Source: Actinomadura oligospora ATCC 43269
GTDB taxonomy: Bacteria; Actinomycetota; Actinomycetes; Streptosporangiales; Streptosporangiaceae
Direction: 5' to 3'
Length of the DNA: 64,000 bases
Assembly: GCF_000518265.1 (NCBI RefSeq)
Contig: NZ_KI912410.1
Location: forward strand, 1,034,774 to 1,098,773
The notes under the pieces are model-generated. The model was not told where the DNA came from and made no database searches. It was given only the letters and a program-made list of their open reading frames with translations. This document shows, piece by piece, positions 24,406 to 30,629 of this stretch. The stretch's first letter is position 1. Each line of letters opens with the position of its first letter. A program made the position numbers and the translations under genes.

Positions 24406-25110
24406 ATGGCGACGACCCCCGCGACGACTTCCACGACGACCTCCACCACGAACCCCGCGACGCCCCCGGGCCCCGGGGCGAGCCGCGGGCGGCTCGCCGA
24501 GGCCGAGCGCCTGCTGGAGACCCTGGAGCACGCGAAGTCGATCGAGGAGGGGCAGTTCAGCGCGCTCGGCATGCTGATCACCGACGCGTCGCTCAGTTCC
24601 GACGAGCCCGCGCTGACCGCCCTCAAGGACGGTCTCCAGTGGCTCCACCGGACGCGCTACCTCGACGTCCCGGCGCTCGATCCCGACCAGCGCGAGCAGC
24701 GCGGGCGGGTGCTCGGGCTCATCGACGTCGCGCACTGGGCGCTGCGGCGGATGCCGTCCGGCCTCCAGCTCGGCCTGCGGCCCGGCGGCCACGCGGCCCG
24801 CTTCCTGGTCGCCGTGGCGGCCCGTCCGGGCCGGTCGAACCGCGAGCTGGCGGCCGAGCTCGGCACCGACGACACCGAGATCAGCCGGGTCGGCCGCCGC
24901 CTGCTCGCCGCGGGCGTCGTGTGGCGGCGCAAGGAGTGGCGCAGCAACCTGTGGGACATCACGCCCCGAGGGCGCGCCTACCTGTCCGAGATCGGCCTGC
25001 TGCCCGCCCCGGCGGACGGCGACGCCCCGTCCCCGTCGCCCGCGCCGTCCGGCCCGTCCCGCCGCGGCGTCGACCCCGACCCGGCCCCCCCCCCCCGCCG
25101 CCACCCCTGA
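24406..25110 (+). CDS. Winged-helix (MarR-like) protein with N-terminal helical domain
   Basis: From ATG 24406 (GAGG upstream) the product has 234 residues. A Thr-rich leader is followed by a helical region (RLAEAERLLETLEHAKSIEE...QWLHRTRYLD). A winged helix follows in the second half (SNRELAAELGTDDTEISRVG, then RRLLAAGVVWRRKEW, NLWDITPRGRAYL), and the protein ends in a Pro-rich tail. The ARPGRSNRELAAELG-type helix-turn-helix with a D/N-W-beta wing fits MarR-like DNA binding. It is divergent from the nitrilase-fold gene and may regulate it. A run of 12 C bases near the 3' end could shift frame and alter only the last few residues. The family is not one I can name. Confidence 0.65.
   Translation: MATTPATTSTTTSTTNPATPPGPGASRGRLAEAERLLETLEHAKSIEEGQFSALGMLITDASLSSDEPALTALKDGLQWLHRTRYLDVPALDPDQREQRGRVLGLIDVAHWALRRMPSGLQLGLRPGGHAARFLVAVAARPGRSNRELAAELGTDDTEISRVGRRLLAAGVVWRRKEWRSNLWDITPRGRAYLSEIGLLPAPADGDAPSPSPAPSGPSRRGVDPDPAPPPRRHP
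25085..25096. repeat. C12 homopolymer in the tail of the winged-helix gene
   Basis: Twelve consecutive C bases encode part of the Pro-rich C-terminus (DPAPPPRRHP). Such tracts slip during replication; a shift here would only change the tail. Confidence 0.8.
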
Positions 25111-25232
25111 CGGCCCCCACCCCGACCGTCCGTTTCCGGGCCCTGCCACCTGCCCGGCCGCCGCCTGCGGCCGTGCCCTGCCCGGGGTCCTTCGTCACCC
25201 CGGGCGCTGGTGCTCTGACCTGTGCGGTTACC

Positions 25233-25257
25233 CTTCGGGCGAAAGATCCCGAAGGAG
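25233..25257 (+). promoter_or_regulatory. Hairpin next to the ribosome site of the PLP lyase gene
   Basis: CTTCGGG (25233-25239) can pair with CCCGAAG (25248-25254) around an 8-nt loop. The right arm runs into the GGAGG ribosome site (25253-25257) of the gene starting at 25264, so the fold could limit translation initiation. Confidence 0.4.
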
Positions 25258-25263
25258 GACGGC

Positions 25264-26373
25264 ATGGCCGACGGCGACAGCACGCGCAGCGTCCGGGCGG
25301 GGCGGCCCGCCCCCGAGCAGTACACGCCCGAGCTGCCCGGCCCGACGTTCGCCGCGCACTTCCACCTGTCCGGCGAGGCCGCCGGGCCCTACACCTACGG
25401 CCGCGACGCGAACCCCACGTGGACGCTGCTGGAGGACGCGATCAGCGAGCTGGAGGGCGGCGGCGCGACGACCGTCTTCTCCTCCGGGATGGCCGCCGTG
25501 TCCGCCGCGATGCTGTCGCTGGTCGCGTCCGGCGACACCGTCGTCATGCCGGACGACTGCTACCAGACGACCCGCGCCCTGCGGGACCGCCTGGAGTCCT
25601 ACGGGGTGCGCGTCCGCATGGCCCCGACCGCGGGCGACGCGCAGCTCGCGCTCGTCGAGGGCGCGCGCCTGGTCTGGCTGGAGACGCCGTCCAACCCCGG
25701 CCTGGACGTCTGCGACATCGCGCGCGTCGCGGACGCCGCGCACGCCGCCGGAGCGCTCGTCGCCGTGGACAACACCCTCGCGACGCCGTTCGGGCAGCGC
25801 GTCCTGGACCTCGGCGCCGACCTGGCCGTCGCCAGCGACACCAAGTCCCTGACCGGCCACGGCGACCTGCTGCTCGGCCACGTCACCACCCGTGACCCGC
25901 GCCTCGCCGCCTCGATCCGGACGTGGCGGAAGACGATCGGCGCGATCCCCGGCCCGATGGAGGCGTGGCTCGCGCACCGCTCCCTGGCGACGCTCGCGCT
26001 CCGGCTCGACCGCCAGACCGCGAACGCCCTCGCCCTCGCGACCGCCCTCCGCGACCACCCGCTGGTCGGCGGCCTGCGTTACCCCGGCCTGAAGGACGAC
26101 CCGGCGCACGCGCTCGCGTCCCGGCAGATGCGGCGGTTCGGCTGCGTCGTGTCGTTCACGCTGCCCTCGCGGGACGCCGCCGAGGGCTTCCTCGGCGCGT
26201 TGCGCCTGGTCGGCGAGGCGACGAGCTTCGGCTCCGTGCACAGCACCGCCGAGCGCCGCGCCCGCTGGGGCGGCGACGCCGTCCCGCCCGGGTTCATCCG
26301 GTTCTCCTGCGGCATCGAGGACGCCGGCGACCTGGTCGCGGACGTCCTCCAGGCCCTGGACGCCGTCCGCTAG
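25264..26373 (+). CDS. Cystathionine gamma-lyase/synthase-like PLP enzyme
   Basis: This 369-residue protein is a Cys/Met-metabolism PLP-dependent enzyme. It has PGPTFAAHFHLSGE, YTYGRDANPTWTLLEDAI, VFSSGMAAVSA (phosphate-binding), WLETPSNPGLDVCDI, VDNTLATPFGQ and SDTKSLTGHGDLLLGHV with the PLP lysine in the SDTKS segment. The end has the FIRFSCGIEDAGDLVADV signature. Members make or break cystathionine or split homocysteine and cysteine; the exact reaction cannot be fixed here. ATG 25264 follows GGAGG. Its stop codon shares the bases CTAG with the stop of the convergent MarR gene. Confidence 0.88.
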   Translation: MADGDSTRSVRAGRPAPEQYTPELPGPTFAAHFHLSGEAAGPYTYGRDANPTWTLLEDAISELEGGGATTVFSSGMAAVSAAMLSLVASGDTVVMPDDCYQTTRALRDRLESYGVRVRMAPTAGDAQLALVEGARLVWLETPSNPGLDVCDIARVADAAHAAGALVAVDNTLATPFGQRVLDLGADLAVASDTKSLTGHGDLLLGHVTTRDPRLAASIRTWRKTIGAIPGPMEAWLAHRSLATLALRLDRQTANALALATALRDHPLVGGLRYPGLKDDPAHALASRQMRRFGCVVSFTLPSRDAAEGFLGALRLVGEATSFGSVHSTAERRARWGGDAVPPGFIRFSCGIEDAGDLVADVLQALDAVR

Positions 26374-26804
26374 ACCGTTTCGAGGTGGGCGGCGAACCGC
26401 CGCAGCATCTCCATCAGCGACCGGAACTCCTCCGGGGTGAAGCACTCGATCATCCGGGCGCGCTGGGCGCCGATCGTGTCCCGGACGCGCCGGTGGGCGC
26501 GGACGCCGTCCTCGGTCAGCTCGGCCGTGTCGCCGTCGAGGCGCGCCCAGCCGAGGTCGACCAGCCGCTCGACCTGCGGACGCATCGTCGGCTCGTCCGG
26601 CGAGACGAACGCGTCCAGCGTCCGGTCCAGGTCGGCCATGGTGATCGGCTCGTAGGACACGGTGTTGAGCACCTGCCAGCCGCGCCGGGTGAGCCCGTCG
26701 TCCGCGAGCAGGCGGCCGAGGTTCGCGTCGAGCGCGCCGTCGATGTGCCGCAGCCAGTACCCGATCGGACGGTCCGCGCGGGCGTCGGGAAAGGTCTCGG
26801 TCAT
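26370..26804 (-). CDS. MarR family regulator
   Basis: This 144-residue protein starts at ATG 26804 (GGAGGAGAGC upstream on the minus strand). It has the MarR order: N-terminal helix (IGYWLRHIDGALDANLGRLL), helix-turn-helix (LTRRGWQVLNTVSYE, TMADLDRTLDAF, TMRPQVERLVDLGWARLDGD), a wing (TAELTEDGVRAHRRV) and a C-terminal dimerisation helix. It is divergent, across 48 bases, from a second MarR gene. Both probably read the palindromic element in that gap. Confidence 0.85.
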   Translation of the reverse strand: MTETFPDARADRPIGYWLRHIDGALDANLGRLLADDGLTRRGWQVLNTVSYEPITMADLDRTLDAFVSPDEPTMRPQVERLVDLGWARLDGDTAELTEDGVRAHRRVRDTIGAQRARMIECFTPEEFRSLMEMLRRFAAHLETV

Positions 26805-26815
26805 GCTCTCCTCCA

Positions 26816-26854
26816 ATGCATGTACTTTTACAATGAATGTAGGATGACATGCAT
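26816..26854. promoter_or_regulatory. Shared palindromic operator/promoter of two MarR genes
   Basis: A perfect 8-bp inverted repeat ATGCATGT (26816-26823) / ACATGCAT (26847-26854) encloses an inner TGTA-N4-TACA dyad (26821-26832). A strong -10, TACAAT (26829-26834), faces the plus-strand gene. The right arm runs into the candidate start codon at 26853. This is the kind of site MarR dimers occupy. Confidence 0.65.
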
Positions 26855-27353
26855 GTCGAGCGCAACAGGTGACGAGGACGGGTCCGCCGCGGACGCGAGC
26901 GACGCGGTGGCGGCGGTCGAGCGGGCGATGGTGGCGATCCGGCGCAGCCAGACCCGCCGCACGCTGGGAAGACTCGCGGGGCCCGGCGGCATGGACCCGA
27001 CGCTGTTCGGCGTCCTGGACGCGATCGAGGGGCACGGCGGCCCGTGCGCCGTCACCGACGTCGCCGCCGCCCTCGGCGTGGACCAGCCGCGCGCCAGCCG
27101 CCTCGCCCTGCGCGCCGAGGAGGAGGGCCTGGTGACCCGGGGGCCCGACCCGTCCGACCGGCGGCGCACGCTGCTCGAACTCACCGCGACCGGCCGCGAG
27201 GGCCTCGACCGCGCGCACCGGACGCGGCGGAGGCTTTTCGCGCAGGTCATGGCCGACTGGCCGGACACCGACCGGGACGAGTTCGCCCGCCTGATCACGG
27301 CGTTCGTGACGTCCTTCGGCGAAACGGTCACCGAAGGACGCCCAGCCGGTTAG
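26853..27353 (+). CDS. MarR family regulator
   Basis: This 166-residue protein has a central winged helix (MDPTLFGVLDAIEGHG, VTDVAAALGVDQPRASRLAL, VTRGPDPSDRRRTLLELTATG) of the canonical MarR pattern, including the Asp-Arg-Arg wing. ATG 26853 has AGGA eight bases upstream; an in-frame ATG at 26844 is possible and would add three residues. With -10 TACAAT at 26829-26834 the transcript would start near 26841, giving a very short leader either way. Its stop overlaps the stop of the convergent encapsulin gene. Ligand and targets are unknown apart from the shared operator. Confidence 0.85.
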   Translation: MSSATGDEDGSAADASDAVAAVERAMVAIRRSQTRRTLGRLAGPGGMDPTLFGVLDAIEGHGGPCAVTDVAAALGVDQPRASRLALRAEEEGLVTRGPDPSDRRRTLLELTATGREGLDRAHRTRRRLFAQVMADWPDTDRDEFARLITAFVTSFGETVTEGRPAG

Positions 27354-28183
27354 AAGCCGGTGGGGTGTGACTGCGGGGACGGGCCGGTCAGCGCGACGGC
27401 GGCCTCGGCCGTGGAGGCGAGGAAGGTGAAGCTCTCGAGCAGGTACAGGTTCACGCCCGACGCGTCGTGGCCGGTGTAGCCGATGGAGAGGTCCTGGCCG
27501 AGGCTCAGCCGGTAGTCGCCGCCCCGGGTGCTCATCACGACGCCGCCGTCGATCGCCGGGGCCCAGACGATGCCGCCGTCCACGAGCTTGGCGAGGTGCT
27601 GGTAGACGGGATAGCCCTGGTCGGACGAGCGGGTCGCGGCCGTGTACGCCTCCGACCCCAGGACGAGCGCGTACGGCCCGCCCACGCCCGCGAGCCGCAG
27701 CGTGGCGAGGGCCTCGGAGACGACGTCCGGGTAGTGCGACGCCTCGACGGGCAGCGGACGGGCCGGGGACACGGTGACGGCCTCGGCGGCGATCCCGGCG
27801 ATGCGTCCGGGGGCGTAGCCGTGGAAGATCGCGCGGTCCTCGGCGAAGGCGAGCTTGGTGGCCGCGTCCTTGGCGGGCTGCCAGTCGGCGTCCTGCGCGC
27901 CGCGCTCCACGGCGTCCACGGCCTCGCGGGACACGGTGAACGGGACGGTCAGCTGCACGACCGGACGGCTCGTGCGCAGCGCGGCGGTGACGCCGTCGGC
28001 GGGGGAGTCCGCCGCGTCGAGGTAGCCGGTGGTGACGGCCGCGAGCTCGGGTCCGGCGGCGTCCGGGACGTCCACGAGGCGGCGTCCGGCGACGCCGCGG
28101 GTGAAGGTGCGGCGGACCTCGTCCTCCAGGTCGGCCCAGGCCGCCGCGGAGATCGGCGCGAGTTCGCGGTGCAGGTTGTTCAC
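27350..28183 (-). CDS. Encapsulin nanocompartment shell protein (family 1)
   Basis: This 277-residue protein has the HK97-fold encapsulin pattern: NNLHRELAPISAAAWADLED at the start, ARRTFTRGVAGRRLVDV-like P-domain, VQLTVPFTVSREAVDAVERG, AFAEDRAIFHGY, and IGYTGHDASGVNLYLLESFTF near the end. Shell subunits of about 265 residues assemble into an icosahedral protein cage. The GTG start at 28183 overlaps the stop of the upstream DyP gene by four bases (GTGA), and AAGGAG lies within that gene, so the two are translationally coupled. The DyP protein carries a cargo-loading peptide, which shows what this shell encloses. The arrangement matches mycobacterial Cfp29/DyP. Confidence 0.92.
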   Translation of the reverse strand: MNNLHRELAPISAAAWADLEDEVRRTFTRGVAGRRLVDVPDAAGPELAAVTTGYLDAADSPADGVTAALRTSRPVVQLTVPFTVSREAVDAVERGAQDADWQPAKDAATKLAFAEDRAIFHGYAPGRIAGIAAEAVTVSPARPLPVEASHYPDVVSEALATLRLAGVGGPYALVLGSEAYTAATRSSDQGYPVYQHLAKLVDGGIVWAPAIDGGVVMSTRGGDYRLSLGQDLSIGYTGHDASGVNLYLLESFTFLASTAEAAVALTGPSPQSHPTGF

Positions 28184-29244
28184 GGGGTCTCCTTCAGTCC
28201 GCCGATGCCGAGTGACCCGAACAGGTCGCCCGGCGCGGGCTCGGGTACCGCGGCGGGCACGGGCGGGGCGACCGCCGCGGAGTCGGGATCCGGCAGGTCG
28301 GGAGGCGAGTCGAGGAAGTCGAGCGTCGGGGCGTGGAACAGGCACCCGGTGACGGCGGTGGAGAAGTCGAGGATGCGGTCGGTGTGCCCGTCCTCGGTGC
28401 CGAGGAACATGTTCCGCAGCATCTGCTCGGTCGTTTCGGGCGTGTGGGCGTAGCCGATGAAGTACGTCCCGAACTCGCCCTTCCCGGGCGCGCCGAACGG
28501 CATGTTGTCCCGCAGGATCTGCCGCTGCTCGCCGTCCGGGCCGAGGACGGTGTTCACCGCGACGTGCGAGTCGTCCGGCTTGGTCGCGTCGTCCAGCTCG
28601 ATGTCGTTCAGCTTGCGGCGGCCGATCACCAGCTCCTGCGCCTCGACCGGCAGCGCGTTCCACGCCGGGAGGTCGTGCAGGTACTTCTGGACGATCACGT
28701 AGCTGCCGTCCGCGAACTCCGGGTCGTCCTCGGCGCGCACCAGCACCGCGCGCTCGGCGGCGGAACCGGCGGGGTTCTCGGTGCCGTCGACGAACCCCAT
28801 CAGGTCACGTTTCTCGAAGTACCGGAACCCGTGCACCTCGTCCTGGACGGTCACCGCGCCGCGCAGCCGGTCCATGATCTGCGTGGCGAGCTCGAAGCAG
28901 AGGTCCATCGTGCGGGCGCGGACGTGGAACAGCAGGTCGCCGGGTGTGGCCGGGGCGCGGTGCCGGGGCCCGTCGAGCGCGGTGAACGGATGCAGCCCGG
29001 CCGGGCGGTTCCCGGAGAACAACCGGTCCCAGGCGTCCGAGCCGATGCCGGTCACGCATGTCAGGTTCCCCTCGGGGACCCGGAACCCGACCGCCCTGAC
29101 CAGCCCGGACAGGTCGCCGAGCAGCTCGTGCACCACCGGCTCGGCCCCGGCCTCGATGGTGACCACGAGGAACACGGCGGCGTCGGTGAGCGGGCCGAGC
29201 ACCGCCTGCGGGTCGGGTCGCTGGGGTTGCGCCTGCGGCGGCAT
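28180..29244 (-). CDS. DyP-type peroxidase, encapsulin cargo
   Basis: This 354-residue protein has the DyP signature GFVDGTENP (distal Asp153), the probable heme ligand His227, and Arg245 in LRDNMPFG. After the enzyme domain a Pro/Asp-rich linker (about residues 312-338) leads to GDLFGSLGIGGLKETP at the C-terminus. SLGIGGLK matches the encapsulin cargo-loading peptide, so the enzyme should be packaged in the shell encoded next. DyPs use peroxide to oxidise dyes and other organics; in encapsulins they are linked to oxidative-stress defence. ATG 29244 has GAGGAG upstream. Confidence 0.93.
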   Translation of the reverse strand: MPPQAQPQRPDPQAVLGPLTDAAVFLVVTIEAGAEPVVHELLGDLSGLVRAVGFRVPEGNLTCVTGIGSDAWDRLFSGNRPAGLHPFTALDGPRHRAPATPGDLLFHVRARTMDLCFELATQIMDRLRGAVTVQDEVHGFRYFEKRDLMGFVDGTENPAGSAAERAVLVRAEDDPEFADGSYVIVQKYLHDLPAWNALPVEAQELVIGRRKLNDIELDDATKPDDSHVAVNTVLGPDGEQRQILRDNMPFGAPGKGEFGTYFIGYAHTPETTEQMLRNMFLGTEDGHTDRILDFSTAVTGCLFHAPTLDFLDSPPDLPDPDSAAVAPPVPAAVPEPAPGDLFGSLGIGGLKETP

Positions 29245-29406
29245 GACGAATCTCCTCGGTGACGTCGCTGGTGATCACGTGGGCCCTAAGCCACTCTCTA
29301 CCGCCCCGTGCCGCTCCCCAACCCCAAGCCCCACCCAAGACACACCGTTGTGTCGCGAATCTCCTCTATCACCCAGTCTTGCCGGACCGCCCGGACGGCA
29401 GGCCAA

Positions 29407-29452
29407 CGCAGGTGATGCGGTGCGTCCCGGGGGACGCACCGCATCACCTGCG
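29407..29452. terminator. Perfect 22-bp hairpin with 2-nt loop
   Basis: Arms 29407-29428 and 29431-29452 are perfectly complementary over 22 bp, leaving only GG between them. It lies 12 bases after the end of the DUF1801 gene and about 160 bases upstream of the DyP start, on the same strand. It would end the DUF1801/AhpD transcript before the DyP promoter. Confidence 0.8.
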
Positions 29453-29463
29453 AGGGGCTGGGC

Positions 29464-29931
29464 TCAGCCCGCCGCGCGCTTCAGCAGGTCGGCGATCCGG
29501 GCCTCGGCGGCCTCGGTCAGCTCGGTCAGGGCGTAGGCGGTCGGCCACATCGTGCCGTCGTCGAGCTTCGCGGTGTCGTTGAAACCGAGCGTCGCGTAGC
29601 GGGCCTTGAACTTGTCCGCGTTCTGGAAGAAGCAGACGACCTTGCCGTCCAGCGCGTAGGACGGCATCCCGTACCAGAGCTTCGGCTCGAGGTTCGGGGC
29701 GGCCTCCCTGACGATGGCGTGGATCCGCTCGGCCATGGCGCGGTCGGGTTCCGGGAACTCGGCGATCTTCGCCAGGACGTCCCGCTCGGCCTGCGCGGCC
29801 TTCTCCACGCGGGAGGCGCTGCGCCCGGCGGCCTTCAGCTCCTTCGCGCGCTCCTTCATCGCCGCGCGCTCCCCGGCCGAGAACGTCTCGGCGTCGGCGT
29901 CGTTCTTCGCTGCGGTGGACTTCTCGGCCAT
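29464..29931 (-). CDS. DUF1801/YdhG-like protein
   Basis: This 155-residue protein has a charged N-terminal helix (FSAGERAAMKERAKELKAAG). A DUF1801 domain follows (IHAIVREAAPNLEPKLWYGMPSYALDGKVVCFFQNADKFKA region, ending IADLLKRA). The LWYGMPSY motif is the hallmark of the YdhG/DUF1801 family. Some relatives (Fra/YdhG) act as frataxin-like iron chaperones; most are uncharacterised. It lies 43 bases downstream of the AhpD-like gene on the same strand, probably one operon, and is separated from the encapsulin operon by a strong hairpin. Confidence 0.75.
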   Translation of the reverse strand: MAEKSTAAKNDADAETFSAGERAAMKERAKELKAAGRSASRVEKAAQAERDVLAKIAEFPEPDRAMAERIHAIVREAAPNLEPKLWYGMPSYALDGKVVCFFQNADKFKARYATLGFNDTAKLDDGTMWPTAYALTELTEAAEARIADLLKRAAG

Positions 29932-29974
29932 GGTGGTTCTCCTCGTCTCCGTCGTCTTCCAGGGGGGTGGGGGA

Positions 29975-30430
29975 TCAGCCCCAGGCGCCGGCGATCTGCC
30001 GGGTGGTGGCGTTGAGCCGGTTGAACAGGTTCGTGACGCTGATCATCATGACGATCGCGGCGAGCTGCTTCTCGTCGTAGTAGGTGGCGGCGTTGTCCCA
30101 GATCTCGTCGCTCACCGAGTCCGGACGGTCGGCCAGGCGCGTCGCGGCCTCGGCCAGCTCCAGCGCCGCGCGCTCCTCGTCGGAGAAGTAGGGGGCCTCG
30201 CGCCACGCGGCGGTGGTGGCCAGCTTCTCCTCGCTCACGCCCGCCTTCCGGCCGCCCTTCACCCCGGCGTCGACGCAGGCGCTGCAGCCGTTGATCTGGC
30301 TGACGCGCAGGTGCACCAGCTCCAGGGTCTGCTCGTCCACGCCGCCGGTGTGGACGGCCTTGAAGATGTCCAGGATCGGCTTCATCGCGCCGTCGAGGAC
30401 CTGGGCGGGGTTCTGCATCCGAGCCTGCAT
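29975..30430 (-). CDS. AhpD-like carboxymuconolactone decarboxylase family protein
   Basis: This 151-residue protein has the AhpD core with the redox-active pair CxxC in QINGCSACVDAG, preceded by LELVHLRVSQ and followed by an AWREAPYFSDEERAALELAEA helix. AhpD-family proteins use that disulfide and a nearby histidine to reduce peroxiredoxins or act as alkylhydroperoxidases. It heads a likely two-gene operon with the DUF1801 protein. The closeness to the DyP/encapsulin operon suggests an oxidative-stress theme, though a hairpin divides the two units. Confidence 0.85.
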   Translation of the reverse strand: MQARMQNPAQVLDGAMKPILDIFKAVHTGGVDEQTLELVHLRVSQINGCSACVDAGVKGGRKAGVSEEKLATTAAWREAPYFSDEERAALELAEAATRLADRPDSVSDEIWDNAATYYDEKQLAAIVMMISVTNLFNRLNATTRQIAGAWG

Positions 30431-30629
30431 GTCGTTCTCCTTCGTCCGGGACGTTCCGCCCGGTTTCGTCGGCCGCTCCGTGGTCGGTGCGGCATGGCTT
30501 AATCACAGCCGGAACGGGCCGCCGGGACGATCCCCGTGGGACACCGTGGGACAGCTGGTACGGTCACGACCAGCCAGGACTCGAACCAGGAAAAGACTGG
30601 CGACGCGGGACAGATCGACAGGGGTCGCG

